DNA of 63,204 nucleotides from Acidimicrobiia bacterium (GTDB lineage Bacteria; Acidobacteriota; Vicinamibacteria; Vicinamibacterales; SCN-69-37), in contig VFZF01000003.1 of NCBI GenBank assembly GCA_016871335.1, forward strand, positions 1 to 63,204, read 5' to 3'. Position 1 is the stretch's first letter, and each line of letters starts with the position of its first letter. This document shows, one piece after another, positions 33,125 to 43,873 of this stretch. The notes below the pieces were generated by a model. It ran no database searches. It was not told the DNA's origin and saw nothing but the letters and a program-made list of their open reading frames with translations. The position numbers and the translations under genes are program-made.

Positions 33125-33156
33125 CTGGGCAACTGGGTGGCTGGGTTACTGGGTTA
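33125..33156 (+). repeat. CTGGGnnn tandem octamer with G-quadruplex spacing
   Basis: Four CTGGG units spaced exactly 8 bases apart place GGG at 33127, 33135, 33143 and 33151 with 5-base loops. The mRNA-sense strand could fold a G-quadruplex between rpsC and rplP. Confidence 0.75.
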
Positions 33157-33181
33157 GGTTGAGAAACAGAGGATTTGCATC

Positions 33182-33607
33182 ATGTTGATGCCCAAGAAGG
33201 TCAAGTATCGGAAGCAGCAGCGTGGCCGGATGCGCGGCAAGGCGTATCGCGGATGCACGGTGGCGTTCGGCGACTTCGGGTTGATGGCGCTGGAACCCTG
33301 CTGGATGACCGATCGGCAGATCGAGGCCGCCCGTGTGGCGATGGCCCGGTCGATCAAGCGCGGCGGCAAGATCTGGATCCGGGTGTTCCCGGACAAGCCG
33401 ATCACCAAGAAGCCCCAGGAAACCCGAATGGGCAAGGGCAAAGGCGCGCCGGAAGGCTGGGTCGTCGTCGTCAAGCCGGGCCGCATCCTGTTTGAAATGG
33501 AGGGCGTCTCGGAGGTGGAAGCCCGCGCGGCCATGCGGCTGGCCCAGGCGAAGCTGCCGATGAAGTGCCGGTTTGCGACGCGGTTTGCAGAGGAGAAGGT
33601 GTCATGA
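33182..33607 (+). CDS. rplP: 50S ribosomal protein L16
   Basis: 141 residues. [19 protein letters not shown] is the standard N-terminus; ATG at 33182 has AGAGG 9 bases upstream, while ATG at 33188 would be too far from it. The arginine of RMGKGKG, hydroxylated in some bacteria, is present. L16 helps place tRNA in the A site. The stop overlaps rpmC as ATGA. Confidence 0.97.
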   Translation: MLMPKKVKYRKQQRGRMRGKAYRGCTVAFGDFGLMALEPCWMTDRQIEAARVAMARSIKRGGKIWIRVFPDKPITKKPQETRMGKGKGAPEGWVVVVKPGRILFEMEGVSEVEARAAMRLAQAKLPMKCRFATRFAEEKVS

Positions 33608-33810
33608 AGGTAGCCGAGCAGCGCGCCCAGTTGCGCGAACTGGCGGTGGAGGACCTCCAGCAGCGGATGAAGGACCTGGACGATCAGGTGTTCCGCATGC
33701 GCATTCAGAAGTCCATGGGCCAGACCGAGTCGGCCAACAAGATGCGTCCGTTGCGCCGCGAGCGTGCGCGCATTCAGACCATCCTTCGTGAGAAGGGTGC
33801 GGGGAAGTAA
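33604..33810 (+). CDS. rpmC: 50S ribosomal protein L29
   Basis: 68 residues, [19 protein letters not shown]; two-helix protein near the tunnel exit. The start at 33604 overlaps the rplP stop; a longer upstream frame would begin inside rplP with unrelated residues. Confidence 0.95.
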   Translation: MKVAEQRAQLRELAVEDLQQRMKDLDDQVFRMRIQKSMGQTESANKMRPLRRERARIQTILREKGAGK

Positions 33811-33812
33811 CG

Positions 33813-34061
33813 ATGGCGAAGACAGAAATTACCGGCAAGGTCGTCAGCGACAAGATGGCAAAGACCGTGGTGGTCACCATCGAACGCCAGGTGCGGGATG
33901 AGCGGTACGGCAAGCAGCTCAAGCGCACGACGCGGTTCATGGCGCACGACGAGGCAGGCGAGGCCAGGGTGGGCGACGTGGTCGCCATCGTGCCGACACG
34001 ACCGCTCAGCCGCAGCAAGCGCTGGGTCGTGACACGCATTGTCGAGCGTGCGCGCCTCTGA
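33813..34061 (+). CDS. rpsQ: 30S ribosomal protein S17
   Basis: 82 residues. The OB fold shows GKVVSDKMAKTVVV and a C-terminal PLSRSKRWVVTRIVERA. Two bases after rpmC. A 38-base gap follows, enough for the rplN ribosome site. Confidence 0.97.
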   Translation: MAKTEITGKVVSDKMAKTVVVTIERQVRDERYGKQLKRTTRFMAHDEAGEARVGDVVAIVPTRPLSRSKRWVVTRIVERARL

Positions 34062-34099
34062 GCGGCCGGCTGTAAAAAGAGAGATTCAGGAGACACGCC

Positions 34100-34468
34100 A
34101 TGATTCAAATGCAATCGGTCCTCGACGTCGCCGACAACTCGGGGGCCCGCAAGATCGCGGTCATCAACCCGATCGGCGGGTCGACCGGCCGCTACGCCCG
34201 GATCGGTGACATCGTCACCGCGTCGGTGAAGGAAGCGACGCCGGATGCCACCGTCAAGAAGGGCCAGGTCGTGCGCGCCGTGATCGTGCGGACGCGCAAG
34301 GAGCTCCGTCGTCGCGACGGGTCCTACATCCGGTTCGACCGCAATGCGGCCGTGATCGTGAACACCGAAGGCGAGCCTGTGGGCACGCGTGTGTTCGGCC
34401 CCGTGGCGCGCGAACTGCGTGAGCGCAAGTTCATGAAAATCATTTCGCTGGCACCGGAGGTGCTGTAA
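34100..34468 (+). CDS. rplN: 50S ribosomal protein L14
   Basis: 122 residues, [19 protein letters not shown], standard length. AGGAG lies 8 bases upstream of the ATG. L14 forms an intersubunit bridge and binds the silencing factor RsfS. Stop overlaps rplX (TAATG). Confidence 0.98.
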   Translation: MIQMQSVLDVADNSGARKIAVINPIGGSTGRYARIGDIVTASVKEATPDATVKKGQVVRAVIVRTRKELRRRDGSYIRFDRNAAVIVNTEGEPVGTRVFGPVARELRERKFMKIISLAPEVL

Positions 34469-34800
34469 TGGCGGGTCTGCAGTCGCCCATCAAGAAAAAC
34501 GACAACGTCGTCGTGCTGGCCGGGCGTGACCGGGGCAAGAAGGGTCGCGTGCTGGTCGTCGAGCCGGCGAAGAACCGCGTGATCGTCGAGGGCGTGAACG
34601 TCATCAAGCGGCACACGAAGCCGAACCCGCAGAAGCAGGTCAAGGGCGGCATCGTCGAACGCGAGGCGCCGGTGTATGTCTCGAAGGTGCAGCTGGTCTG
34701 CCCGCAGTGCAGCGCGCCGACGCGGATCGGACATCAGATCCTCGAGGATGGCCGCAAGGTGCGGGTCTGCCGCAAGTGCAAGGGAGTGGTCGACAAATGA
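34468..34800 (+). CDS. rplX: 50S ribosomal protein L24
   Basis: 110 residues with the KOW motif [19 protein letters not shown]. The C-terminal CPQC...CRKC is a zinc-ribbon-like pair seen in part of the family. L24 initiates 50S assembly. The stop overlaps the rplE start (ATGA). Confidence 0.96.
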   Translation: MAGLQSPIKKNDNVVVLAGRDRGKKGRVLVVEPAKNRVIVEGVNVIKRHTKPNPQKQVKGGIVEREAPVYVSKVQLVCPQCSAPTRIGHQILEDGRKVRVCRKCKGVVDK

Positions 34801-35339
34801 GTCGCCTGAAGGATCGTTACAGCAAGGAAGTGGTGCCGGCTCTCACGAAGGAGTTCGGGTACACCAACGTCATGGCCGTGCCGAAGATCACGAAGATTGT
34901 GATCAACATGGGCCTGGGTGAAGCGACGCAGAACAGCAAGATTGTGGACACCGGCGCCGAGGAGCTCGGCAAGATCTCCGGTCAGAAGGCGGCGGTTACG
35001 CGGTCGAAGAAGTCCATTGCGCAGTTCAAGGTGCGGCAGAATATGCCCATCGGCGCGATGGTGACCCTGCGCGGTCAGCGGATGTATGACTTCCTGGATC
35101 GCATGATTTCGATTGCCCTGCCGCGCGTGCGCGACTTTCGTGGCATCTCGCCGCGCGGGTTTGACGGCCGCGGCAACTACACGCTGGGCCTGCGCGATCA
35201 GTTGATCTTCCCGGAGATCGACTACTTGAAGGTGGACAAGGCGCGCGGCATGAACATCTCGGTCGTCACCACGGCCAAGAGCAATGAGGAAGCGCGGCGG
35301 CTGTTGCAGTTGATCGGCCTGCCGTTCCGTCAGAACTAG
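34797..35339 (+). CDS. rplE: 50S ribosomal protein L5
   Basis: 180 residues, [23 protein letters not shown] at 34797 overlaps the rplX stop; the frame is open further upstream but those residues do not match L5. L5 anchors 5S rRNA and contacts P-site tRNA. Conserved [20 protein letters not shown] is present. Confidence 0.97.
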   Translation: MSRLKDRYSKEVVPALTKEFGYTNVMAVPKITKIVINMGLGEATQNSKIVDTGAEELGKISGQKAAVTRSKKSIAQFKVRQNMPIGAMVTLRGQRMYDFLDRMISIALPRVRDFRGISPRGFDGRGNYTLGLRDQLIFPEIDYLKVDKARGMNISVVTTAKSNEEARRLLQLIGLPFRQN

Positions 35340-35356
35340 TCAGGACAAGAAGAGAC

Positions 35357-35542
35357 ATGGCCACTACTGCAAAACGCGTCAAGGATGCCCAGGGGCTGAA
35401 GTTCGGTGTGCGGGCCCGCAACCGCTGCAAACAGTGCGGACGGCCGCGGGCGTACATGCGCAAGTTCGCGCTGTGCCGCCTCTGCTTCCGTGAACTGGCG
35501 CTGCGCGGCGAAGTCGCCGGCGTCATCAAGAGCAGCTGGTAA
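35357..35542 (+). CDS. rpsN: 30S ribosomal protein S14, zinc-binding short type
   Basis: 61 residues, the short S14 type with two cysteine pairs CKQC and CRLC that bind zinc. N-terminus [17 protein letters not shown]-terminus GVIKSSW. It implies dependence on zinc unless a cysteine-free copy exists elsewhere. Confidence 0.97.
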   Translation: MATTAKRVKDAQGLKFGVRARNRCKQCGRPRAYMRKFALCRLCFRELALRGEVAGVIKSSW

Positions 35543-35591
35543 CGTCCGGCGAGCAATACAGACGAAGATCGACGAGCTGAGAGAGTAGAAA

Positions 35592-35990
35592 ATGACCGAT
35601 CCGATCGCAGATATGTTGACCCGACTCCGGAACGCGGTGCACGCGCGGCACACGCGTGTTGATGTGCCGACGTCCCGCCTGAAGGTGGAGATCGCGCGCA
35701 TCCTCGAGCGCGAGGGCTTCATCGCGGGATTCAAGGAGATGGAGGCCACCGGCGAGACCGGCCCCGTGATCCGGATCACGCTGAAGTACGGCCCGCGCGG
35801 CGAGAAGGTCATCTCCGGGATTTCCCGGGTGAGCCGTCCCGGCCGTCGCGTGTATTTCGGTCGAAATGATGTGCCGAAGGTCATGGGAGGCCTTGGCACG
35901 AGCATTCTGACCACGTCACACGGCGTCATGTCCGGCCGCGAAGCGGTCAAGGCGGGCGTGGGCGGCGAAGTTCTCTGCAACATCTGGTGA
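35592..35990 (+). CDS. rpsH: 30S ribosomal protein S8
   Basis: 132 residues, [16 protein letters not shown]-terminal block [19 protein letters not shown] is complete. In E. coli S8 represses the spc operon by binding near rplE; I see no obvious copy of that target here. The 49-base gap before it holds a GAGAG ribosome site. Confidence 0.98.
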   Translation: MTDPIADMLTRLRNAVHARHTRVDVPTSRLKVEIARILEREGFIAGFKEMEATGETGPVIRITLKYGPRGEKVISGISRVSRPGRRVYFGRNDVPKVMGGLGTSILTTSHGVMSGREAVKAGVGGEVLCNIW

Positions 35991-35997
35991 AACTGAT

Positions 35998-36534
35998 ATG
36001 TCCCGAATTGGCAAGAAACCGATTCCAGTGCCCAAGGGCGTCACGGTGAACGTGGGCCAGGGCGTGGTTGAATTCAAGGGCCCGAAGGGCGCGATGAAGC
36101 AGGCGATTCCGCCCGGCATCGTGTTCGAACTCAAGGGCTCAGAACTGGTGGCGCAGCCGGAACGCGACGATGTGTCGCTCAGCAAGTACCACGGCCTCGC
36201 CCGAAGCCTCATGGCCAACGCGGTCGTCGGCGTGTCCGAGGGCTTCAAGCGCGAACTCGACATCGTCGGCGTCGGCTACCGCGCCGAGCTGAAGGGGTCG
36301 CAGGTGATTTTTGCGCTCGGGTACTCGCACCCGGTCGTGTTCGACGTCCCGAAGGGGATCGATGTGGCGGTCGACAAGCAGACCCACATCACGGTGACCG
36401 GCGTGGACTGTCAGTTGGTCGGTCAGGTGGCCGCCAACATCCGTCGCCTCCGCAAGCCGGATCCCTACAAGCAGAAGGGTGTCCGCTACATGGGCGAAGT
36501 GCTGAAGAAGAAGGTCGGCAAGACGGGCGCGTAA
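35998..36534 (+). CDS. rplF: 50S ribosomal protein L6
   Basis: 178 residues, two similar domains, [15 protein letters not shown] and C-terminal [16 protein letters not shown]. Lies near the factor-binding site. Seven bases after rpsH. Confidence 0.98.
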   Translation: MSRIGKKPIPVPKGVTVNVGQGVVEFKGPKGAMKQAIPPGIVFELKGSELVAQPERDDVSLSKYHGLARSLMANAVVGVSEGFKRELDIVGVGYRAELKGSQVIFALGYSHPVVFDVPKGIDVAVDKQTHITVTGVDCQLVGQVAANIRRLRKPDPYKQKGVRYMGEVLKKKVGKTGA

Positions 36535-36559
36535 GCGTCCGACTGCCTGGAGCAAAGCC

Positions 36560-36934
36560 ATGAAGATCAAGACCACCAAAGACCGCCGCGAACGCATCCG
36601 CCTCCGTCAGCGGAAGCGCATTTCCGGCACGGCCGCACGCCCGCGCCTGGCGGTGTTCCGCTCGGTGACCCACATCTATGCGCAGGTGATCGACGACCTG
36701 GCGAGCCACACGGTGGCCGCGGCGTCGAGCACGGAGGCCGCGCTGAAGTCGACGTTCACCGGCACGGTGCGCGGCGGCAACAAGGCCGGCGCCGAAGCGC
36801 TCGGCAAGATCATCGCCGAGCGGCTGAAGGAAAAGGGCATCACACGCGTGGTGTTCGATCGCGGCGGCAATCTGTATCACGGGCGGGTGCGGGCGGTGGC
36901 GGAAGCCGCGCGCGCAGCCGGGCTTGAGTTTTAG
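36560..36934 (+). CDS. rplR: 50S ribosomal protein L18
   Basis: 124 residues, binds 5S r[26 protein letters not shown] and [20 protein letters not shown] are recognisable. GGAGC at 36548-36552 is the likely ribosome site. Confidence 0.97.
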   Translation: MKIKTTKDRRERIRLRQRKRISGTAARPRLAVFRSVTHIYAQVIDDLASHTVAAASSTEAALKSTFTGTVRGGNKAGAEALGKIIAERLKEKGITRVVFDRGGNLYHGRVRAVAEAARAAGLEF

Positions 36935-36948
36935 GTCGGAGCGAACAC

Positions 36949-37461
36949 ATGGATTACCGCGAGAGAATTGACGCGTCCCAGCTGGATCTGAAGGACACGG
37001 TCGTGAGCATCGGCCGCGTCACCAAGGTCGTCAAGGGCGGCAAGAACATGAGCTTCAGCGCGCTGGTCGTCATCGGGGACGGCGCGGGCGTGGTGGGGTT
37101 CGGCATCGGCAAGGCGAAGGAAGTGCCGTCGGCCATCAAGAAGGCCATCGAAGCGGCGAAGAAGCAGCTGATTCGTGTGCCGATGGCGGGGACGTCGATT
37201 CCGCATCCGGTGCTCGGCCAGTTTGGCGCCGGGTCGGTGCTGCTCAAGCCCGCGCCGGACGGCAAGGGCATCATCGCCGGTGGCGCCGTGCGCGCCGTGG
37301 TGGAAGCGGCCGGCATTCACAACGTGCTCACCAAGTCGCTCGGATCGCCGAATGCGCACAACGTGGTGCGTGCGACGTTTGCCGCGTTGACGAGCCTCAA
37401 GGATCCGTCCGCCGTGGCGCGTCTGCGCGGCAAGGACCTCGAAGAGCTGGTGGGAGCGTAG
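36949..37461 (+). CDS. rpsE: 30S ribosomal protein S5
   Basis: 170 residues. N-terminal double-stranded-RNA-binding-like fold with [18 protein letters not shown] (spectinomycin loop wild type), C-terminal [20 protein letters not shown]5 helps decoding accuracy. Confidence 0.98.
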   Translation: MDYRERIDASQLDLKDTVVSIGRVTKVVKGGKNMSFSALVVIGDGAGVVGFGIGKAKEVPSAIKKAIEAAKKQLIRVPMAGTSIPHPVLGQFGAGSVLLKPAPDGKGIIAGGAVRAVVEAAGIHNVLTKSLGSPNAHNVVRATFAALTSLKDPSAVARLRGKDLEELVGA

Positions 37462-37465
37462 GGCG

Positions 37466-37645
37466 ATGGCGACGTTGAAGGTGACGCAGCTGAAGAGCAC
37501 GATCGGGTTCAACAAGAACCAGGCCGTGGTGATCAAGTCGCTCGGCCTGCGCCGGATCCGGCACACGGTCGAAATTCCGGACACCGCCGCCAACCGCGGG
37601 ATGCTGCTCAAGGTGCGGCACCTCGTCAAGGTGGAAGGAAACTGA
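37466..37645 (+). CDS. rpmD: 50S ribosomal protein L30
   Basis: 59 residues, [20 protein letters not shown], ending [10 protein letters not shown]. The short frame starts 4 bases after rpsE. The family blocks S-x-I-G and [16 protein letters not shown] are clear. Not all bacteria retain L30, so its presence here is informative for classification. Confidence 0.95.
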   Translation: MATLKVTQLKSTIGFNKNQAVVIKSLGLRRIRHTVEIPDTAANRGMLLKVRHLVKVEGN

Positions 37646-37652
37646 GGTAACT

Positions 37653-38102
37653 ATGTCGTTGAATAACTTGCGTCCGCCCAAGGGCGCGACTCACGCCAGG
37701 ACCCGCGTCGGTCGTGGTCCCGGCTCCGGTCACGGCAAGACGGCCGGCCGCGGCGAAAAGGGCGCCCAGTCGCGCTCGGGCTTTTCGTACAAGCGCGGCT
37801 TTGAAGGCGGCCAGATGCCGCTGCATCGCCGTCTGCCCAAGCGCGGCTTCACCAATCCGTTCCGTGTGGAATACGCGGTGGTGAATCTCGACACGCTGGC
37901 CGAGGTGTTTGACGCCGGCTCGGACGTGACGCCGGACGTGCTGCGCGAGCGCGGCCTCGTGCGCGATGCCCGCGCCCTCATCAAGGTGCTGGGCCGTGGC
38001 GAATTCGCGAAGAAGCTGACGGTGCGCGCGCACAAGTTCAGCGGCGCCGCCGCCGAGAAGATTGCCGCCGCCGGGGGCGTGGCGGAAGTGATCGCCGGAT
38101 AA
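37653..38102 (+). CDS. rplO: 50S ribosomal protein L15
   Basis: 149 residues; glycine/arginine-rich N-terminus [19 protein letters not shown] and C-terminal [15 protein letters not shown]. Late assembly protein. Three bases separate its stop from secY. Confidence 0.97.
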   Translation: MSLNNLRPPKGATHARTRVGRGPGSGHGKTAGRGEKGAQSRSGFSYKRGFEGGQMPLHRRLPKRGFTNPFRVEYAVVNLDTLAEVFDAGSDVTPDVLRERGLVRDARALIKVLGRGEFAKKLTVRAHKFSGAAAEKIAAAGGVAEVIAG

Positions 38103-38105
38103 CGT

Positions 38106-39491
38106 ATGGATAGCGTCAAGAACATTTTTGCCGTTCCGGAACTCCGCAAGCGGGTGCTGTTCACGTTCGGCATCCTGGCGGTCTACCGTCTCGGCAGCAA
38201 GATTCCGACGCCTGGAATCAACACGGCCGCGCTCGCCGATCTGGCGGAGCGCGCGGCGGGCACGATGTTCGGCCTCTACGACATGTTCTCCGGGAACAAC
38301 CTGTCGCAGATGACGATCTTCGCGCTCGGCATCATGCCGTATATCAGTGCGTCGATCATCCTGCAGCTGCTGACGGTGGTCTGGCCGTACCTCGAGCGCC
38401 TCTCGAAGGAAGGCGATCTCGGCCGCAAGAAGATCACGCAGTACACGCGGTACGGCACGATCGTGCTGTCGATCATCCAGGCTTTGGGCATCGCGTTCTT
38501 CCTGGAGAGCAACACGAACATCAGCGGCGGCCTGCCGCTGGTCTACAACCCGGGCTGGGGCTTCCGCCTCATGACGATCATGACTCTGACCACCGGGTCG
38601 GTGTTCGTGATGTGGCTTGGTGAACAGATCACCGAACGCGGGATCGGCAACGGCATGTCCCTGCTGATCTTCGCCGGTATCGTGGTGGGGCTGCCCACGG
38701 CGATCACGTCCACTCTGTTGCAGCTGCAGACGGGCGAGATGGGACTGTTCCGGCTCATCGCGCTGATTGCCATGATGGTGTTGGTCATCGCGGCCATCGT
38801 CTATGTCGAGCGCGCGCACCGCAAGGTGACCGTGCAGTATGCGCGGCGCATGGTGGGACGCCGGATGATGGGCGGCGCGAGCACGCACATCCCGCTGAAG
38901 GTGAACACGGGCGGCGTCATGCCCGTCATCTTCGCGTCATCGATTCTGGCGTTCCCCGCGACGATTGCGCCGATGTTCCCGGAGAACGGGATGGCGCAGA
39001 CGATCGTGCAGCAGTTGTCGATGGGCTACCCCCTCTACAACCTGCTGTATGTGACGATGATCATCTTCTTCGCGTACTTCTACACGGCGATCATCTTCAA
39101 CCCGGATGATGTCGCGGAAAACATGCGGAAGTATGGCGGCTTTGTGCCGGGCATCCGGCCGGGCAAACGCACGGCGGAGTACATCGACAGCATCCTGGCG
39201 CGCATCACGCTGGCTGGTGCGGTGTACCTGGCGATTGTGGCGCTCCTGCCGGAGTTCCTGCTGACGGGCTTCAAGGTCGAACCGATTCCGTTCATCGGCG
39301 AACGTCTTGATGCGATTCTGCCGTCCTGGATTACCGACGGCATGAACGTCCAGTTCTACTTCGGCGGCACCTCGCTGCTCATTATCGTGGGTGTGGCGAT
39401 GGATACCGTGCAGCAGGTGGAGTCGCAGTTGATCATGCGTCACTACGACGGCTTCATGAAGAAGACGCGTATCCGAGGTCGCCGAGGGTGA
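38106..39491 (+). CDS. secY: protein translocase subunit SecY
   Basis: 461 residues with ten predicted membrane helices. Plug region around GINTAALADL, cytoplasmic loop C4 RRMVGRRMMGGASTHIPLKV, loop C5 NMRKYGGFVPGIRPGKRTAE and C-terminal HYDGFMKKTRIRGRRG, the SecA and ribosome contacts. It forms the SecYEG channel that exports the many signal-peptide proteins in this window. Stop overlaps adk as GTGA. Confidence 0.98.
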   Translation: MDSVKNIFAVPELRKRVLFTFGILAVYRLGSKIPTPGINTAALADLAERAAGTMFGLYDMFSGNNLSQMTIFALGIMPYISASIILQLLTVVWPYLERLSKEGDLGRKKITQYTRYGTIVLSIIQALGIAFFLESNTNISGGLPLVYNPGWGFRLMTIMTLTTGSVFVMWLGEQITERGIGNGMSLLIFAGIVVGLPTAITSTLLQLQTGEMGLFRLIALIAMMVLVIAAIVYVERAHRKVTVQYARRMVGRRMMGGASTHIPLKVNTGGVMPVIFASSILAFPATIAPMFPENGMAQTIVQQLSMGYPLYNLLYVTMIIFFAYFYTAIIFNPDDVAENMRKYGGFVPGIRPGKRTAEYIDSILARITLAGAVYLAIVALLPEFLLTGFKVEPIPFIGERLDAILPSWITDGMNVQFYFGGTSLLIIVGVAMDTVQQVESQLIMRHYDGFMKKTRIRGRRG

Positions 39492-40150
39492 CCCTTGGAA
39501 GCAACGTGGCGGTGCGGCTCGTGATGCTCGGGCCTCCGGGAGCCGGCAAAGGCACCCAGGCGGCGCGGTTTGCGCGTACGCACGGGCTCCCGAAGATCTC
39601 GACCGGCGACATCCTGCGGGATGCCGTGCAGGAAGGGACGGAGATGGGTCGGGCCGCGCGCGAGGTGATGGATGCCGGGCGTCTTATGGGCGACGACATC
39701 ATGATCGGCATCGTCAAGGAACGCCTCGAGCGGCCGGATGCCGACGCCGGGTTTGTGCTGGACGGGTTTCCGCGCACGGTGGCGCAGGCGCAGGCGCTTG
39801 ACAGCCTGGTGGATGACGCGGCGCCTCTGGTGATCGTGGACATCGAGGTGCCGACCGACACGCTGGTGAAGCGGCTGGCCACCCGCCGGATTTGTGGTGC
39901 GTGCCGGCTGGGGGCGCCTCCAGGGGCGACCGGGTGTCCGAAGTGCGGCGGCGCGCTGGTGCAGCGCGTCGACGACAATGAGCACGTGGTGCGTGAGCGG
40001 TTGCAGGTGTACGAACGCAGCACGCAGCCGATTGTGGATTTTTACGGGCGTCGCAACACGTTCCGGTCGATTGATGGTGATCAGACCGAGGACAGTGTGG
40101 CGGCGGACCTGGCGGCGGCGGTGGCGTCGGCGCTGGGAGCCCGTCGGTGA
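39488..40150 (+). CDS. adk: adenylate kinase
   Basis: About 220 residues, GTG start overlapping the secY stop. P-loop GPPGAGKGTQ, DGFPRT, and a zinc-type LID with CGAC and CPKC pairs (the structural-zinc long form). Interconverts ATP+AMP and 2 ADP. A GTG 18 bases further in-frame is an alternative start. Its stop overlaps map (GTGA). Confidence 0.96.
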   Translation: MTLGSNVAVRLVMLGPPGAGKGTQAARFARTHGLPKISTGDILRDAVQEGTEMGRAAREVMDAGRLMGDDIMIGIVKERLERPDADAGFVLDGFPRTVAQAQALDSLVDDAAPLVIVDIEVPTDTLVKRLATRRICGACRLGAPPGATGCPKCGGALVQRVDDNEHVVRERLQVYERSTQPIVDFYGRRNTFRSIDGDQTEDSVAADLAAAVASALGARR

Positions 40151-40932
40151 TTGCCTGCCGGTCGGCCGCCGACATTGCGCGGATGCGCGCGGCGAACCAG
40201 CTGGTGTCCCAGGTGCTGGAGGCGCTGGAACGCGCCGTGGTCCCGGGGATGACAACCGGGGATCTGGACGAGATGGCTGAACGTCTCGTCCGTGACGCAG
40301 GGGCGGTGCCGGCGTTCAAGGGGTATCGGGGATTTCCGGCCACCCTCTGCACGTCGGTGAATGCGGAAGTGGTGCACGGGATTCCGTCGCGTGTGCGGCC
40401 GCTGGTGGACGGCGACATCGTGTCGATCGACATCGGCGCCAAGCTCGACGGGTTCTACGGCGACTCCGCGGTGACGGTGCCGGTCGGCACGGTGCCCGCG
40501 CGGACGCAGGAGCTGCTCCGGGTGACGCGGGAATCGCTGGAGAAGGCGATTGCGCAGGTGAAGGTCGGCGGCCGGGTGTCGGACATCGGACACGCGGTGC
40601 AGCAGTGGGTGGAAGCCCACGGGTTTTCGGTGGTGCGGGAGTTTGTGGGTCACGGCATCGGGCAGCAGCTGCACGAGGAACCGCAGATTCCGAACTACGG
40701 CACACCGGGCCGCGGGGCACGGCTCGCGGAAGGCATGGTGCTCGCCATCGAACCGATGGTGGCGATGGGCCGGCCGGACGTGAAGGTCCTGCGGGATGGA
40801 TGGACGGCGGTGACGAAGGACGGCAGCCTGGCGGCCCACTTCGAACACACCGTGGCCGTCGGGGCGGATGGGCCGCTGGTGCTGACGGCGCGTGAGGTGC
40901 CGGTGAGCGCGGGAGCTGCGGCGGGCCGATGA
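40147..40932 (+). CDS. map: methionine aminopeptidase, type I
   Basis: 261 residues, GTG start. Metal ligands are seen in DIGAKLDGFYGDSAVT (two Asp), GHGIG (His), EPM and EHT (two Glu). It removes the initiator methionine from new proteins. Lacks the N-terminal zinc-finger extension of some forms. Ends in ATGA overlap with infA. Confidence 0.96.
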   Translation: MIACRSAADIARMRAANQLVSQVLEALERAVVPGMTTGDLDEMAERLVRDAGAVPAFKGYRGFPATLCTSVNAEVVHGIPSRVRPLVDGDIVSIDIGAKLDGFYGDSAVTVPVGTVPARTQELLRVTRESLEKAIAQVKVGGRVSDIGHAVQQWVEAHGFSVVREFVGHGIGQQLHEEPQIPNYGTPGRGARLAEGMVLAIEPMVAMGRPDVKVLRDGWTAVTKDGSLAAHFEHTVAVGADGPLVLTAREVPVSAGAAAGR

Positions 40933-41144
40933 CGGTGGATGGGACAGTGCTGGCGGTGTTGCCGCAGGCGCTGTATCGAGTGGCGGTGGGTGAGGGTGAG
41001 GAACGGCACGAGGTGCAGGCGCATGCGGCGTCGGGGCCTCAGGTCAATTTCATCCGCTTACTGGTCGGGGATCGGGTGAGGGTCGAGTTGGCGCCACGCG
41101 ATGCGGGGCGGGGACGGATCATTCGCAAGCTCCCCGCGAGATAG
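40929..41144 (+). CDS. infA: translation initiation factor IF-1, divergent
   Basis: 71 residues. Recognisable OB-fold blocks are [37 protein letters not shown] and RGRIIRK. Compared with typical IF-1 the acidic MAKED start is absent and the HISGKMR loop reads HAASGPQ. The genomic place between map and rpmJ fits IF-1 exactly. A second, more canonical IF-1 elsewhere is possible. Confidence 0.88.
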   Translation: MTVDGTVLAVLPQALYRVAVGEGEERHEVQAHAASGPQVNFIRLLVGDRVRVELAPRDAGRGRIIRKLPAR

Positions 41145-41166
41145 ACGGGTCGGGAAGGACACAGCG

Positions 41167-41280
41167 ATGAAGGTTCGAGCATCGGTTAAACGAATTTGTG
41201 TGAAGTGCAAGGTGGTGCGACGACAGGGTGTCGTGCGCATTATTTGCCCGAATCAGAAGCACAAGCAGCGGCAGGGATAA
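41167..41280 (+). CDS. rpmJ: 50S ribosomal protein L36
   Basis: 37 residues, [20 protein letters not shown], with zinc ligands Cys11, Cys14, Cys27 and His32. The short frame sits 22 bases after infA and 4 before rpsM, with a GGAAGGA ribosome site. L36 of the zinc-binding type. Confidence 0.97.
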   Translation: MKVRASVKRICVKCKVVRRQGVVRIICPNQKHKQRQG

Positions 41281-41284
41281 CGAT

Positions 41285-41659
41285 ATGGCACGTATTGCAG
41301 GCGTCGATCTTCCGCGCACGAAGCGGGTCGAGATTGGACTCACGTATATCTATGGCATCGGCCGGAAGCGCGCAGTGGACATCTGCGTGGCGGCTGAAGT
41401 GAGCGGCGACATCCGCGTGAAGGACTTGTCGGAAGACGATGTCCGGAAGATCACCCGCGTGATCGAGGAGCAGGGCCGTGTGGAAGGGGACCTCCGCAAG
41501 GAGATCTCCCTCGGCATCAAGCGGCTCGTTGAAATCGGCAGCTACCGCGGCGCACGGCACCGGCGGAATCTGCCGGCGCGCGGACAGCGGACGCGCACCA
41601 ATTCCCGCACACGCAAAGGCCCGCGCAAAGGCGCGGTGGCCAGGAAGAAGACGGAGTAG
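41285..41659 (+). CDS. rpsM: 30S ribosomal protein S13
   Basis: 124 residues, [27 protein letters not shown]-terminal basic tail [17 protein letters not shown] contacts P-site tRNA. The start at 41285 is 4 bases after rpmJ; in-frame codons upstream overlap rpmJ and do not belong. Confidence 0.98.
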   Translation: MARIAGVDLPRTKRVEIGLTYIYGIGRKRAVDICVAAEVSGDIRVKDLSEDDVRKITRVIEEQGRVEGDLRKEISLGIKRLVEIGSYRGARHRRNLPARGQRTRTNSRTRKGPRKGAVARKKTE

Positions 41660-41662
41660 CAG

Positions 41663-42106
41663 ATGGCCAAGGCACAAGCAGAGGGCGGCGCGCCCGAGTC
41701 CGGCAAAAAACCCGCCGGCAAACCGAAGAAGACGTTCAAGAAACGTGGCGAAAAGCGCGTCGTGCACCACGGCTTCGCCCACATCCATGCGTCGTTCAAT
41801 AACACGACGATTTCGATCACCGACGCCGAAGGCGCCGTGATCGCGTGGTCAAGCGCCGGCGGCATCGGCTTTAAGGGGTCGCGCAAGGGCACGCCGTTTG
41901 CGGCGACGCAGGCGGCCATGGCGGCCGGCAACGTGGCCAAGACCTACGGGCTGCGCTCACTGGAAGTCCGCGTCAAGGGCCCGGGCGCAGGGCGCGAGTC
42001 CGCGATTCGCGCGCTGCAGACGGTGGGCATTGATGTGAAGTCGATTCGCGATGTGACGCCGATTCCGCACAACGGGTGCCGGCCGTCGAAGCGTCGTCGC
42101 GTCTGA
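41663..42106 (+). CDS. rpsK: 30S ribosomal protein S11 with basic N-terminal extension
   Basis: 147 residues, about 18 more than usual because of a Lys/Gly/Pro-rich N-terminus (residues 1-33). The body starts [20 protein letters not shown] and ends in [13 protein letters not shown]11 shapes the platform near the E site. Confidence 0.97.
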   Translation: MAKAQAEGGAPESGKKPAGKPKKTFKKRGEKRVVHHGFAHIHASFNNTTISITDAEGAVIAWSSAGGIGFKGSRKGTPFAATQAAMAAGNVAKTYGLRSLEVRVKGPGAGRESAIRALQTVGIDVKSIRDVTPIPHNGCRPSKRRRV

Positions 42107-42130
42107 GTTTCAGCAGAAGGATAACTAGTT

Positions 42131-42760
<630 letters not shown>

Positions 42761-42883
42761 CACGCGCACAATGCGCCAGTCGCCGGCCCGCAGCTCGTCA
42801 GACCTGCAGCGGGAGGCCGGTGACCGTAACCCGCAGGTCTGGGGCGCCGACACGGTCGGCCCCGTTGGCGAAAGGAACTGAAC
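42761..42883 (+). promoter_or_regulatory. rpsD-rpoA gap with conserved-looking stem
   Basis: AGACCTGC (42800-42807) pairs with GCAGGTCT (42833-42840), and GGG (42811-42813) with CCC (42830-42832), leaving a 3-base bulge. The ribosome site GAAAGGA lies just before rpoA. This could be an S4 control site, an RNA processing site or an attenuator that separates rpoA expression from the ribosomal genes. Confidence 0.45.
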
Positions 42884-43855
<972 letters not shown>

Positions 43856-43873
43856 CCAAGGAACGGGAACGTT

